A stretch of 64,000 nt of DNA from Hymenobacter sp. DG25A (lineage in GTDB: Bacteria > Bacteroidota > Bacteroidia > Cytophagales > Hymenobacteraceae): assembly GCF_001280305.1 (NCBI RefSeq), contig NZ_CP012623.1, forward strand, positions 1,426,001 to 1,490,000, written 5' to 3'. Made by a program: the position numbers and the translations under genes. Shown in pieces: positions 52,966 through 62,086 of the stretch. Within the stretch, counting starts at the first letter, position 1, and each line of letters starts with the position of its first letter. The notes beneath the pieces are model-generated. The model was not told the origin of the DNA. It saw only the letters and a list, made by a program, of their open reading frames with translations, and made no database searches.

Positions 52966-54474
52966 ATGAAAAAAATCTCCAAACTACTCGTTGCCAACCG
53001 GGGCGAAATTGCGCTGCGCGTGCTGCGCTCAGCCAAAGAAATGGGCCTGAAAACCGTGGCTATCTACAGTGAAGCCGACCGCAACGCTCTGCACGTGCGC
53101 TACGCCGATGAGGCCGTGTGCGTGGGCCCGCCCGCCTCGGCCCAAAGCTACCTGCGCGGCGACAAAATTCTGGAGATATGCCACCAACTGGGCGTTGATG
53201 CTATTCACCCGGGCTATGGTTTTCTGAGTGAAAACGCCTCATTTGCCCGCATGGTGAAGGAAGCCGGGCTGATTTTCGTGGGGCCTTCCCCGGAAGCTAT
53301 GGAGCTGATGGGCTCGAAGCTGGCGGCCAAGCAGGCCGTTTCTAAATACGGCATTCCCATGGTGCCCGGCACCGAGGAAGCCATTTCGGATGTAGAAGCC
53401 GCCAAAAAGATTGCCCGCGAGGTAGGCTTCCCCATCCTGATTAAAGCCTCGGCCGGCGGTGGCGGCAAAGGCATGCGCATTGTAAACGCCGAAGCCGACT
53501 TTGAGGAGCAGATGCAGCTGGCCGTAAACGAAGCGGTTTCGGCCTTTGGCGATGGGGCCGTATTCATTGAGAAATACATCGGCTCGCCGCGCCACATCGA
53601 AATTCAGGTACTGGGTGATGAGCACGGCAACATTGTGCACCTTTTTGAGCGGGAATGCAGCATCCAGCGCCGCCACCAGAAAGTAATCGAGGAAGCGCCC
53701 TCTTCGGTGCTTACGCCCCAGCTGCGGGCCCGCATGGGCCAGTGCGCCGTAGATGTGGCCCGCGCCTGCGACTACACCGGGGCGGGCACCGTGGAGTTTC
53801 TGCTGGATGAAAACCACGACTTCTACTTCCTGGAGATGAACACCCGCCTGCAGGTAGAGCACCCGGTAACGGAGCAAATCACGGGCCTCGACCTGGTAAA
53901 GGAGCAGATCCGCGTGGCCGAGGGCCAGCCCCTGCCCTTCACCCAGGAAGACCTCACCATTACGGGCCACGCCCTGGAGCTGCGCGTGTACGCCGAAGAC
54001 CCGCAGAACAACTTCCTGCCCGATATCGGAACGCTGACCACCTACGTGCGCCCCCAGGGCCCCGGCGTGCGCGTGGATGATGGCTTTGAGCAGGGCATGG
54101 ACATCCCGATTTACTACGACCCCATGATTGCCAAGCTCGTTACCTTCGGCAAGGACCGCCAGGAGGCTATTGAGCGTATGCTACGCGCCATTGACGAGTA
54201 CCAGATAACCGGCATTGAAACTACCCTGGGCTTCGGCCGCTACGTGCTGCAGCACCCGGCTTTTGTAAGCGGCAACTTCGATACCAACTTCATCCGCGAC
54301 CATTTCACGGCGGATTCCCTCAAGCCCGCCGCAGCCGATGAGGCATTAGATAAGCTGGCCGCAGTATTGGGCGCTATGCTGCTGTCAGAAAAGAAAGCTA
54401 CTGCCGTAGCACCGGCCGATGCGCCGGCGGCCACGGGCTCCGCGTGGAAGCGGAACCGGCTGGGCGGGCGGTAA
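52966..54474 (+). CDS. accC: Biotin carboxylase (acetyl-CoA or acyl-CoA carboxylase subunit)
   Basis: A 502-residue ATP-grasp biotin carboxylase. The N-terminus is KLLVANRGEIALRVLRSAKE, with IHPGYGFLSENASFA, the glycine loop SAGGGGKGMRIV and the catalytic core FYFLEMNTRLQVEHPVTEQ. The final 35 residues are an Ala/Pro-rich tail ending KRNRLGGR, beyond the usual 450-residue AccC. No biotin carrier gene is adjacent, so it could serve acetyl-CoA carboxylase or a propionyl-type carboxylase. The ATG at 52966 is directly before the conserved start. Confidence 0.92.
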   Translation: MKKISKLLVANRGEIALRVLRSAKEMGLKTVAIYSEADRNALHVRYADEAVCVGPPASAQSYLRGDKILEICHQLGVDAIHPGYGFLSENASFARMVKEAGLIFVGPSPEAMELMGSKLAAKQAVSKYGIPMVPGTEEAISDVEAAKKIAREVGFPILIKASAGGGGKGMRIVNAEADFEEQMQLAVNEAVSAFGDGAVFIEKYIGSPRHIEIQVLGDEHGNIVHLFERECSIQRRHQKVIEEAPSSVLTPQLRARMGQCAVDVARACDYTGAGTVEFLLDENHDFYFLEMNTRLQVEHPVTEQITGLDLVKEQIRVAEGQPLPFTQEDLTITGHALELRVYAEDPQNNFLPDIGTLTTYVRPQGPGVRVDDGFEQGMDIPIYYDPMIAKLVTFGKDRQEAIERMLRAIDEYQITGIETTLGFGRYVLQHPAFVSGNFDTNFIRDHFTADSLKPAAADEALDKLAAVLGAMLLSEKKATAVAPADAPAATGSAWKRNRLGGR

Positions 54475-54493
54475 CATCATTGCACTGGCAATA

Positions 54494-54527
54494 AAAAAGG
54501 CGGCTCCTACGCAGGAGTTGCCTTTTT
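54494..54527. terminator. Bidirectional terminator after accC
   Basis: A 15-bp stem with two G-T wobbles (AAAAAGGCGGCTCCT 54494-54508 with AGGAGTTGCCTTTTT 54513-54527) and a 4-nt loop has T runs on both strands. It lies between convergent genes. Confidence 0.85.
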
Positions 54528-54595
54528 ATTTTTAAATCCGGAAGGCTCATTAAGATATTTCAGGCGGTAGAATATCTAAGGCCTTATAATATGGC

Positions 54596-55036
54596 TTACG
54601 AAAGCAGCCTGGCCTGATGCGCTACATTAATCAGCCCTGGTGCATTCTTCAGCGTGGCCAGTACTAGCTCTTTGGCGGCTTGCTGTAGCTCATCTTTGCT
54701 GATGTCACGGGCTTCTTCGCGCACCAACTCAGTGAGAGCCTGAAAGGCAAAGGTCAGCGCCTGACGCTTAGGCCGCTCCGCGCGAATTTCTGTGTACACT
54801 TCAGCAAAATGGCCCTGGATTTTCTTCCGACGCAGGTGAAATACCGAATCACTCGTGACGTGGGGCTGAATGGTGTCGAGCAATTTCAGCAGCGGGCTCA
54901 ACTGCACAGCTGAAGTCACCACCACTTCAACCAGCCGTTGCCGTTTGGAACCGGCTATATCTTCTGACACTTCATCAGTTCCGGGTTGTGAGGATTTAGG
55001 ATGGCTGCTAAACATCATAAAGGGCATACCGTGCAA
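54596..55036 (-). CDS. Hypothetical protein, helical
   Basis: A 146-residue product with no recognised domain. The first 35 residues look disordered. The rest is predicted helical and charged (LLKLLDTIQPHVTSDSVFHL, ALTFAFQALTELVREEARDI, ELQQAAKELVLATLKNAPGL). The start is uncertain because Met codons occur at residues 1, 4, 7 and 8. It stands alone between accC and bshB1. Codon usage is somewhat more AT-rich than its neighbours. Confidence 0.55.
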   Translation of the reverse strand: MHGMPFMMFSSHPKSSQPGTDEVSEDIAGSKRQRLVEVVVTSAVQLSPLLKLLDTIQPHVTSDSVFHLRRKKIQGHFAEVYTEIRAERPKRQALTFAFQALTELVREEARDISKDELQQAAKELVLATLKNAPGLINVAHQARLLS

Positions 55037-55092
55037 TAGATCTGAAGTCTATACTTCCCCTAAAAATAGCACCCGCGCTTTCATTTTAGTAT

Positions 55093-55812
55093 TTAAATCA
55101 GCTCCGTTACATCCCGCACCCCCAGCGGCCGTTCCCGCGTAAAGCCTTCCCCGAACTCCGCTCCTATCATGTGGCCAAACTCGCGGGCGCGGGCTTCCAT
55201 GAAATTGGAGAATACGGGGGTAGAAAGATACGTGGTAGGCTCGGTGCTTTCCGGGTCGTGGAACTGCGTGCGGTAGGCTTTGATGGACTCCCACTTCTTC
55301 GGCCAGAACTCAGTGATATCCACTACAAAGTCGGGGTCAATCTGGCGGTCCTGGATGTAGTGGTACACCACGCGGGGGCGCCAGGGCTGCTGGGGCAGGC
55401 CATTGTCGCCGAGAGTTTCAATCATGCGCAGGCCGGCCAGGAAGCAGGCTTCCGATGCCAGCTGGGATCCGCGCCCATGATCGGGGTGGCGGTCATGGAT
55501 GGCGTTGCAGAGCACCACCTCGGGCCGGTAGCGGCGAATAGCGGCTATAACGGGCAGCTGGTGCTCCCGGTCGTTGCGGAAGAAGCCATCGGGCAGGCCA
55601 AGGTTTTCGCGCACGCTCAGGCCTAGAATACGGCTGGCTACCTCGGCCTCGGCGGCGCGGGTAGCGGGCGTACCCCTCGTACCCAGCTCTCCCCGGGTGA
55701 AATCAACAATACCGATTTTCTTGCCGGCTGCGGCAGCCGCCAGCATGGTGCCCGAACAGGACATTTCTACATCATCGGGATGGGCACCGAAAGCCAGTAT
55801 ATCTAACTTCAT
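55093..55812 (-). CDS. bshB1: Bacillithiol biosynthesis deacetylase BshB1
   Basis: A 239-residue zinc-dependent LmbE-fold deacetylase that removes acetyl from N-acetylglucosaminyl-malate during bacillithiol synthesis. Zinc ligands are H11, D13 and D14 in AFGAHPDDVEMSCSG, and the later His in NAIHDRHPDHGRGSQL. FTRGELGTRGT and YHYIQDRQIDPDFVVDIT are typical of BshB1. The ATG at 55812 is chosen; a longer in-frame start at 55899 would translate through an inverted repeat. bshA and bshC are not in the window. Confidence 0.93.
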   Translation of the reverse strand: MKLDILAFGAHPDDVEMSCSGTMLAAAAAGKKIGIVDFTRGELGTRGTPATRAAEAEVASRILGLSVRENLGLPDGFFRNDREHQLPVIAAIRRYRPEVVLCNAIHDRHPDHGRGSQLASEACFLAGLRMIETLGDNGLPQQPWRPRVVYHYIQDRQIDPDFVVDITEFWPKKWESIKAYRTQFHDPESTEPTTYLSTPVFSNFMEARAREFGHMIGAEFGEGFTRERPLGVRDVTELI

Positions 55813-55846
55813 AGAAGGCAAAGAATGGAATGAGAATAAAAGCAGA

Positions 55847-55895
55847 CATCCTGTGATGCTTTCCGGCAGCCGGGGCCGGGCAGCATCACAGGATG
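55847..55895. repeat. Inverted repeat in the bshB1 leader
   Basis: CATCCTGTGATGCT (55847-55860) and AGCATCACAGGATG (55882-55895) are perfect 14-bp inverted repeats around a GC-rich 21-bp centre. The minus-strand end is GTCATCC, like the dispersed elements at 17 kb and 46 kb. It would form a strong hairpin in the 5' leader of bshB1. Confidence 0.82.
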
Positions 55896-55896
55896 A

Positions 55897-55904
55897 CAAA
55901 TGTA
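55897..55904 (-). promoter_or_regulatory. -7 promoter element of bshB1
   Basis: The minus strand reads TACATTTG, an exact TAnnTTTG match, immediately before the inverted repeat, so the repeat would be at the start of the bshB1 transcript. Confidence 0.45.
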
Positions 55905-55916
55905 ACTTTCCGCTGC

Positions 55917-57017
55917 TTACTTAATGCGCAGCGTACGGCCCAGCTTCAGCGTGGAGGTGCCTTTGTTGAGGCGCTTGATCTGACTGACGGATACGCCGTA
56001 TTTCTGGGCAATTTCCGACAGCGTATCGCCGGAGCGGATGCGGTGCGTTACTACCCGCCGGGCGGCCGACGGCGCACCCGAGCGGTGCGACGATGAGCGG
56101 GCCCGCAGGGCCCGGCTGTAGTAGTTAAAAAGCGCTGAGGTAACCTGGAAGTTGTCGCCGCGCAGCTTGTAGTCCGGGAAGTCGTACATGCGCTCCGGAT
56201 CAATGGGGTTGCCCTCGTAGCGCACTTCAAAGTGCAGGTGCGAGCCGGTGCTGCGGCCGGTGCTGCCCCCTTTACCAATCAGTTGGCCGGCTTTTACAAA
56301 GGTACCCGGCGCTACCAGCGCCTTTTGCAAATGGCCGTACAGCGTTTCTATGCCGTTGTAGTGGCGCACCAGCAGATAGTTGCCATAGCCGGAACCATCC
56401 CACTTGGAAATGCGCACCACTCCATCAAAAGCCGCTTTCACGGAGTCGCCGGTTTCCAGGTCCAGATCCACGCCATAGTGCCAGCGGGAACCCCGGAAGC
56501 CGAAGTCGGAGGTGAGCGGAGTGGTCAGCAGGGGCATTTTAGCGTAGCGCTGCCGGGGCGGGTCAATCAGGCGCAGGTTGAGCGTGTCTTTGAGGCGGCG
56601 GCCATCTACCCGGTAAGGGTTGATGTTGTGCGTGTCCCAGATAGCATAATACCCGGCCACCTTAATCCAGGAGCTATCAATCAGCACCTGCTCCGAAACC
56701 TCCACAATGTGCTGCCCGCCTTCATTAAGCGAAGACGTATCCTCACTCACGATGGAAAGCTTCTTAGCCGGGTTGAAGTAGATGGATTTTGCGGCTTCCG
56801 AGTCGTCGTCGGGCAAATCCTCCGTCTTAATCAGCACGGTGGTATCGGGCCGCACATATTTGATAACTGGCGATTTAAACCGAAAAAAGTCCTTCCGGTT
56901 TCCGCTGGAGCTGCCTTTGGCCTTGGTGGGGGCTGGCTTGCGGCGTTGGGCCTGCGTGGCAGTAGGATCAGCTAGCATGAGCACCACTAAAAGCAGCGGC
57001 ACCAGCCAGTATTTCAC
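55917..57017 (-). CDS. M23 family metallopeptidase with LysM domain
   Basis: A 366-residue secreted peptidoglycan hydrolase or regulator. The N-terminus is a signal peptide (VPLLLVVLMLADPTATQAQ). The LytM/M23 domain has the zinc His and Asp in WHYGVDLDLETG and the second His motif in TGSHLHFEVRYEG, so it looks catalytically intact. A C-terminal LysM unit (THRIRSGDTLSEIAQKYGVS to the end) binds glycan. There is no ATG at the start; GTG at 57017 or TTG at 57035 must be used, and I prefer GTG because it begins the signal peptide cleanly. Confidence 0.9.
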   Translation of the reverse strand: MKYWLVPLLLVVLMLADPTATQAQRRKPAPTKAKGSSSGNRKDFFRFKSPVIKYVRPDTTVLIKTEDLPDDDSEAAKSIYFNPAKKLSIVSEDTSSLNEGGQHIVEVSEQVLIDSSWIKVAGYYAIWDTHNINPYRVDGRRLKDTLNLRLIDPPRQRYAKMPLLTTPLTSDFGFRGSRWHYGVDLDLETGDSVKAAFDGVVRISKWDGSGYGNYLLVRHYNGIETLYGHLQKALVAPGTFVKAGQLIGKGGSTGRSTGSHLHFEVRYEGNPIDPERMYDFPDYKLRGDNFQVTSALFNYYSRALRARSSSHRSGAPSAARRVVTHRIRSGDTLSEIAQKYGVSVSQIKRLNKGTSTLKLGRTLRIK

Positions 57018-57148
57018 AAAGTTCAGCAACTGCAATAGGGTTAGAATTCAGGAAAGCCGCCGCGCAAAAGGCTATAGGCTTTCAGCAAAGTACGCAACCA
57101 ACGCACAACCAGGCCCGACTGGTATACCGGGCCTGATTGTGCCGGTTA

Positions 57149-58096
57149 CTAGTGTACGCCCAGGGCGGCCAGATACCGCTCTGCATCCAGCGCGGCCATG
57201 CAGCCGGAGCCGGCCGCCGTTACGGCCTGCCGGTAGGTAAAATCCTGCACGTCGCCGCAGGCAAACACGCCGTCCACGTTGGTTTTGGCGGTACCCGGAA
57301 TAGTTTTCAGGTAGCCCATTTCGTCGTGGTGCAGGTAGGGCTGGAATATTTTGGAGTTAGGATCGTGGCCAATGGCCACAAAGAAGCCTTTTACATCCAG
57401 CACGCGGGTTTCGTGGGTCAGCACATTTTTCACGCGCACGCCTTCTACGGCCTGCTCGCCCAGAATTTCATCGGTAGAGGTGTTGTATAGCACCTCAATT
57501 TTGGGGTTGTCAGCTACCCGCTTCTGCATGATTTTAGAAGCGCGCATCTCCCCTTTCCGCACCAGCATATACACCTTGTTGCAAAGGTTAGCCAGGTAAG
57601 TGGCTTCCTCCGCGGCCGTGTCACCGGCGCCTACAATAGCCACGTCTAGGCCACGGTAGAAGAAACCATCACACACGGCACAGGCCGATACACCCGAGCC
57701 ATTCAGGCGCGCTTCCGACTCCAGACCCAGCCATTTGGCCGAAGCCCCGGTAGCAATGATGACGGCATCCGCAGTAATTTCCTTGCTTTCGTCAATGGTT
57801 ACCTTGTGCGGGTGCCCGGAGAAGTCAACGGCAGTAGCCAGACCATAGCGGATGTCGGTACCAAAGCGGGCAGCCTGTTTTTTCAGGTCTTCCATCATCT
57901 CCGGGCCCATCACACCATCAGGGTAGCCGGGGAAATTCTCTACATCATTGGTAATAGTCAGCTGGCCACCAGGCTGCAGGCCCTGGTACATAACGGGCGC
58001 CATGTTGGCGCGGGCAGCATAAATAGCAGCCGTATAGCCGGCCGGGCCGGAGCCAATAATCAGACACTTTACGTGTTCCGGGGTAGTATTCTCCAT
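57149..58096 (-). CDS. trxB: Thioredoxin-disulfide reductase
   Basis: A 315-residue FAD flavoprotein that reduces thioredoxin with NADPH. The FAD site is CLIIGSGPAGYTAAIYAARA (11-30). The redox pair C139-A-V-C142 is in SACAVCDGFFYRG. The NADPH motif is VAIVGAGDTAAEEATYLA, and the late FAD motif is GVFACGDVQD. An exact TACCTTTG promoter element is 55 bp upstream. Confidence 0.97.
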   Translation of the reverse strand: MENTTPEHVKCLIIGSGPAGYTAAIYAARANMAPVMYQGLQPGGQLTITNDVENFPGYPDGVMGPEMMEDLKKQAARFGTDIRYGLATAVDFSGHPHKVTIDESKEITADAVIIATGASAKWLGLESEARLNGSGVSACAVCDGFFYRGLDVAIVGAGDTAAEEATYLANLCNKVYMLVRKGEMRASKIMQKRVADNPKIEVLYNTSTDEILGEQAVEGVRVKNVLTHETRVLDVKGFFVAIGHDPNSKIFQPYLHHDEMGYLKTIPGTAKTNVDGVFACGDVQDFTYRQAVTAAGSGCMAALDAERYLAALGVH

Positions 58097-58150
58097 GAGA
58101 AGGCAGTAGCAAAGGGGCCCGGAAAGGCCAGAAAGTTAGGGTTGGGAGTA

Positions 58151-58158
58151 CAAAGGTA
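58151..58158 (-). promoter_or_regulatory. -7 promoter element of trxB
   Basis: The minus strand reads TACCTTTG, an exact TAnnTTTG match, 55 bp before the trxB ATG. Confidence 0.5.
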
Positions 58159-58272
58159 ACCAGTAACATCAAGCTCAGCAGCCTGCTGCGGCTAATTGCC
58201 TTTTCCGAAGCCGCCCGCCAGGCTGGAATTGGCCCTGGAAACAGAAAAAAGCCGGCGGCTAAGTACTACAAC

Positions 58273-58304
58273 AAAAAACCCCAACCGGTGGGTCAGGGTT
58301 TTTT
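58273..58304 (-). terminator. Terminator of rpoD
   Basis: AAAAAACCC and GGGTTTTTT (58273-58281 and 58296-58304) form the stem of a hairpin with a GGTT/AACC core. The minus strand continues with a T run. It lies 17 bp after the rpoD stop. Confidence 0.75.
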
Positions 58305-58320
58305 AAAGTGAGTAGAGCGC

Positions 58321-59184
58321 TTACCCCAGGTAAGGCTTTAGCGCTTTGCTGCGCGAGGTATGACGCAGGCGGCGGATGGCTTTTTCCTTGATCTGGCGAA
58401 CCCGCTCCCGGGTGAGGTTGAACTTCTCGCCGATTTCTTCCAGCGTGAGGGAGTGCTCCCCGTTCAGGCCAAAATACAGCGTGATAACATCGGCTTCGCG
58501 CTTGGTGAGCGTGCTCAGGGCGCGCTGCACTTCCTTGCGGAGCGAGTCGTTCATCAGGCCCATGTCCGGGCTTTCCTCGTCCTCATTCTCGAGCACGTCC
58601 AGCAGGCGGTTTTCTTCGCCCTGCACAAACGGGGCATCCACGGATACGTGGCGGCCCGAGATTTTCAGGGTGTCCACTACCTCAGAGGTAGTGAGCTCCA
58701 GAACTTCGGCAATTTCTTCGGGCGAGGGCTCCCGCTCAAATTTCTGCTCCAGCTCGGAGAAGGACTTGCTGATTTTATTCAACGAGCCTACGCGGTTCAG
58801 CGGCAGACGCACAATGCGCGACTGCTCGGCCAAAGCCTGCAGAATCGACTGACGAATCCACCATACGGCGTAGGAGATAAACTTAAAGCCACGGGTTTCA
58901 TCGAAACGCTTGGCCGCTTTAATCAGACCAAGGTTACCCTCGTTGATCAGGTCGCCCAGCGAAAGACCCTGGTTCTGGTACTGCTTGGCCACCGACACCA
59001 CGAAGCGGAGGTTGGCCTTGGTCAGCTTTTCCAGCGCTTGCTGGTCGCCTTCTTTAATGCGTTGCGCCAGCGTCACCTCCTCATCGGGAGTGAGCAGATC
59101 CACTTTACCAATCTCCTGGAGGTATTTATCCAGCGACTGGCTTTCGCGGTTGGTTATCTGCTTGCTGATTTTTAACTGTCTCAT
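58321..59184 (-). CDS. rpoD: RNA polymerase primary sigma factor
   Basis: A 287-residue sigma-70 in the short form of Bacteroidota, lacking region 1.1. It starts [20 protein letters not shown] and goes straight into region 1.2. Region 2 contains [20 protein letters not shown] and [20 protein letters not shown], with [20 protein letters not shown] for -10 recognition. Region 4.2 is [20 protein letters not shown] and [11 protein letters not shown]. Its divergence in region 4 fits the unusual TTTG/TAnnTTTG promoters seen here. The ATG at 59184 is chosen; a frame from 59256 adds 24 alien residues. Confidence 0.97.
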   Translation of the reverse strand: MRQLKISKQITNRESQSLDKYLQEIGKVDLLTPDEEVTLAQRIKEGDQQALEKLTKANLRFVVSVAKQYQNQGLSLGDLINEGNLGLIKAAKRFDETRGFKFISYAVWWIRQSILQALAEQSRIVRLPLNRVGSLNKISKSFSELEQKFEREPSPEEIAEVLELTTSEVVDTLKISGRHVSVDAPFVQGEENRLLDVLENEDEESPDMGLMNDSLRKEVQRALSTLTKREADVITLYFGLNGEHSLTLEEIGEKFNLTRERVRQIKEKAIRRLRHTSRSKALKPYLG

Positions 59185-59281
59185 TGCGGGCGCGGAAGTG
59201 AAGTGTGTTTGGTTACGAAGAACATCCGGATGGGTACGGGCGTCGGTGAGAATCAACCCGCCGACGCCCGATTAAGTTCAG

Positions 59282-61450
59282 CTAGCTTGGCTGCTCCTCC
59301 CCATTGCTGGCGGCGGCCTTTTCAGGCTTTGGCAGCAATACCTTGCGCGACAAGCGGTACTTACCGGTCTTCTTGTCGATATCGAGCAGTTTCACATCAA
59401 TTTCCTGCCCTACTTCCAGTACGCCTTCCAGCGTAGCCAGACGCTCGTGGGCTACTTCCGAAATGTGCAGCAGACCATCCTTACCTGGCATGATTTCTAC
59501 GAAAGCACCGTATGGCTGGATGCTGCGAACTTTACCTTTGTAGGTTTCGCCTACTTCCGGCGTAGCCGCAATAGCCCGGATCCGGTCAATAGCCGCCTGC
59601 ATGTCTTCCTGGTTGGAAGCGTAGATGCTTACGTGGCCTTTCTCGTCCTTCTCCTCAATGATAACTGTAGCGTTGGTGTCCTTCTGGATCTGCTGAATGA
59701 CTTTACCGCCGGGTCCGATAACCGCACCGATATACTCTTTATCGATGAGCATCTTGTGCGAGCGAGGCGTATGAGGCTTCAGCTCAGCTGCGGGCTCCGA
59801 AATGGTCTTAGCCATCTCACGCAGAATGTGTAGGCGGCCTTCGCGGGCCTGGTGCAAGGCAGCCGTCATGATTTCGCTGCTCAGGCCCTGGATTTTGATG
59901 TCCATCTGGCAAGCCACGATACCTTTCTCGGTGCCGGTTACTTTAAAGTCCATGTCGCCGAGGTGGTCCTCATCGCCCAGGATGTCGGAAAGCACGGCGT
60001 ATTCGCCGGTTTCTTTGTCCTGCACCAGGCCCATGGCAATACCCGAAACGGCGGCGCGCACTTTAATGCCCGCATCCATCAGGGCCATCGAGCCAGCACA
60101 TACGGTAGCCATCGACGAAGAGCCGTTCGACTCCAGGATGTCCGACACGATACGGATGGTGTATGGATTCTCGTCATCGGAAGGCAAAACCTTCTTCAAG
60201 GAGCGCATAGCCAGGTTGCCGTGGCCAATTTCCCGGCGGCCGGGGCCGCGGTTAGGCTTCACTTCACCCGTAGAGAAAGCGGGGAAGTTGTAGTGCAACA
60301 TGAACTTGCTGTAACCCGAAGTCATGGCCGTATCGATGATCTGCTCATCGAGCTTGGTGCCGAGGGCAACCGTGGTCAGCGACTGGGTTTCGCCGCGGGT
60401 GAACAGGGCCGAGCCGTGGGCACCGGGCAGGTAGTTCACCTCGCTCCAGATGGGGCGAATTTCGGTCAGAGCGCGGCCATCAAGGCGGGTGCGCTCCTTA
60501 ATCATCATGTCGCGGATGGCTTTCTTCTCTGCTGAAGAGTAGTAGCGGCCGAACATCTTCATGTCCAGCTCCGGCTGATCTTCGAGGATTTTCTCGCTCA
60601 AGGACTTCTTCACCTCACCAAAAGCCTCCTTGCGGCCGGCTTTGCTGGTGTTGCCCGACTGCGCGATTTTGTAGGCGTGCTGGTACACACCTTCGTGAAT
60701 GCGCTGCTTCAGGTCTTCGTTCTCATCGTACTTCGGATACTCGCGCTTCACGTGGGATTTCTCCACGGCGGCGGCCAGCTCCTGCTGCACCCGTACCTGC
60801 TCTTTAATGGCTTCGTGGGCGTAGGCAATGGCTTCTACCATTTCCTCTTCGCTCACTTCGTCCATTTCACCTTCCACCATGGCCACTGAGTCGGCGGTAG
60901 CACCTACAATCAGGTCCATGTCGGCGCGGGCAATGTCGGCGGTGAGGGGGTTGATCTGCAGCTTGCCGTCGATACGGGCTACGCGTACTTCCGAAATCGG
61001 ACCAGCGAAGGGAATATCGGAAATCGACAGGGCAGCGGAAGCAGCCAGGGCAGCCAGAGCATCCGGCTGCACGGTTTTATCGGCTGAAATCAGCGTAATC
61101 ATCACCTGCACCTCGTAGTGATAGTCCTTGGGGAACATGGGGCGCAGGATGCGGTCTACAAGGCGGCAAACCAGGATTTCCTGGTCCGACAGGCGGCCTT
61201 CGCGACGCTGGAATGAGCCGGGAATGTTGCCGGCACCGCCGAATTTCTCCTGATAGTCTACCGACAGGGGCAGGAAATCCACGCCTTCGCGCTGGCTGGG
61301 CTGGGAAACAACCGTAGCCAGCAGCATGGCATCGCCCAGGCGCACCACTACGGCGCCATCAGCGAATTTGGCCAGCTTGCCGGTTTCAATGGAAATCTGC
61401 CGACCATCGGGCAGGGTAATGTGTTTGGTAACCGCGTTGTAGTTGGGCAT
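59282..61450 (-). CDS. pnp: Polyribonucleotide nucleotidyltransferase
   Basis: A 722-residue PNPase, the phosphorolytic 3'-5' exoribonuclease of mRNA decay. Two RNase PH-like halves are present: an N-terminal [20 protein letters not shown] region and a C-terminal core with [16 protein letters not shown] and the catalytic Asp region [20 protein letters not shown] domain ([20 protein letters not shown]) and an S1 domain ([20 protein letters not shown]) follow. It lies downstream of rpsO with a terminator hairpin between them, the same rpsO-pnp order as in E. coli. Confidence 0.97.
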   Translation of the reverse strand: MPNYNAVTKHITLPDGRQISIETGKLAKFADGAVVVRLGDAMLLATVVSQPSQREGVDFLPLSVDYQEKFGGAGNIPGSFQRREGRLSDQEILVCRLVDRILRPMFPKDYHYEVQVMITLISADKTVQPDALAALAASAALSISDIPFAGPISEVRVARIDGKLQINPLTADIARADMDLIVGATADSVAMVEGEMDEVSEEEMVEAIAYAHEAIKEQVRVQQELAAAVEKSHVKREYPKYDENEDLKQRIHEGVYQHAYKIAQSGNTSKAGRKEAFGEVKKSLSEKILEDQPELDMKMFGRYYSSAEKKAIRDMMIKERTRLDGRALTEIRPIWSEVNYLPGAHGSALFTRGETQSLTTVALGTKLDEQIIDTAMTSGYSKFMLHYNFPAFSTGEVKPNRGPGRREIGHGNLAMRSLKKVLPSDDENPYTIRIVSDILESNGSSSMATVCAGSMALMDAGIKVRAAVSGIAMGLVQDKETGEYAVLSDILGDEDHLGDMDFKVTGTEKGIVACQMDIKIQGLSSEIMTAALHQAREGRLHILREMAKTISEPAAELKPHTPRSHKMLIDKEYIGAVIGPGGKVIQQIQKDTNATVIIEEKDEKGHVSIYASNQEDMQAAIDRIRAIAATPEVGETYKGKVRSIQPYGAFVEIMPGKDGLLHISEVAHERLATLEGVLEVGQEIDVKLLDIDKKTGKYRLSRKVLLPKPEKAAASNGEEQPS

Positions 61451-61592
61451 CGTGTGGGTTTGCTTGAAAAAGCGACAGCGGGCGAGCAGCCGTAAAATCA
61501 GGGCTACAGTAGCTCTGATTTGCTCTGAAGAAAGTTCTTTGGAAAGCTAACAGCCCGAGACGCTTAAAAAGTGACCGGGCTGCACAAAAAAA

Positions 61593-61626
61593 GAGCAGGG
61601 AACCTTCGTTGAAAGGCTCCCTGCTC
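61593..61626 (-). terminator. Terminator after rpsO
   Basis: A 14-bp stem with one mismatch (GAGCAGGGAACCTT 61593-61606 with AAGGCTCCCTGCTC 61613-61626) is followed on the minus strand by seven Ts. It starts 12 bp after the rpsO stop and precedes pnp. Confidence 0.88.
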
Positions 61627-61638
61627 CGGCGGGGCGGG

Positions 61639-61914
61639 TTACTTGCGGATACCCAGCTCCTTAATGATAGCGCGGTAGCGGTTGATTTCGCGGTGCTGCA
61701 GATAATCCAGCATGCGACGACGCTTACCAACCAGCTTCAGCAGACCCAGGCGGGTCGAGAAGTCCTTCTTGTTCACCTTCAGGTGCTCGGTCAGGTGGGT
61801 AATGCGGTGCGTGAACAGCGCAATCTGGGCTTCAGCAGAACCGGTATCGGTGGCTACTTTTTGCAGGCTGTTCTTTTCAAAGATGGCCTGTTTTACTTCG
61901 GTAGTAAGTTTCAT
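61639..61914 (-). CDS. rpsO: 30S ribosomal protein S15
   Basis: A 91-residue ribosomal protein that binds the central domain of 16S rRNA. The sequence has the conserved four-helix pattern: [20 protein letters not shown], then [20 protein letters not shown] and [20 protein letters not shown]. The ATG at 61914 gives the standard length; a frame from 61971 adds 19 residues. It has a short structured leader with a promoter element upstream. Confidence 0.97.
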   Translation of the reverse strand: MKLTTEVKQAIFEKNSLQKVATDTGSAEAQIALFTHRITHLTEHLKVNKKDFSTRLGLLKLVGKRRRMLDYLQHREINRYRAIIKELGIRK

Positions 61915-61961
61915 CGGCAGATAGGTTTCCCCGTCTTGGATTAAAAGTGAGAAAGAAATTT

Positions 61962-61980
61962 CACCCCGCACCTCGGGGTG
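61962..61980 (-). promoter_or_regulatory. Stem-loop at the 5' end of the rpsO mRNA
   Basis: CACCCCG (61962-61968) and CGGGGTG (61974-61980) form a perfect 7-bp GC stem with a 5-nt loop. It lies a few bases after the predicted -7 element, so it would form the very 5' end of the transcript, about 50 bp before the ATG. Confidence 0.5.
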
Positions 61981-61984
61981 GCCG

Positions 61985-61992
61985 CAAAGGTA
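61985..61992 (-). promoter_or_regulatory. -7 promoter element of rpsO
   Basis: The minus strand reads TACCTTTG followed by CGGCC, an exact TAnnTTTG match, 71 bp before the rpsO ATG. Confidence 0.5.
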
Positions 61993-62086
61993 AGCTTTTT
62001 TGCTTGGGATTCACAGGAAAAAGCCCAGAGAATTTTAGAAGCAAGCCATACGCTAGCAGCAGCCCGCTACCCCGGGGCTGGCAGCG

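Noticed and set aside
55813..55899. Longer start for bshB1
   Set aside because: The extension would translate the 14-bp inverted repeat and adds 29 residues absent from the family; the ATG at 55812 gives the conserved N-terminus.
58211..58262. Second long hairpin between rpoD and trxB
   Set aside because: AGCCGCC/GGCGGCT arms can pair over about 50 nt, but the rpoD terminator at 58273-58304 already accounts for termination and this one lacks a T run in the right place.
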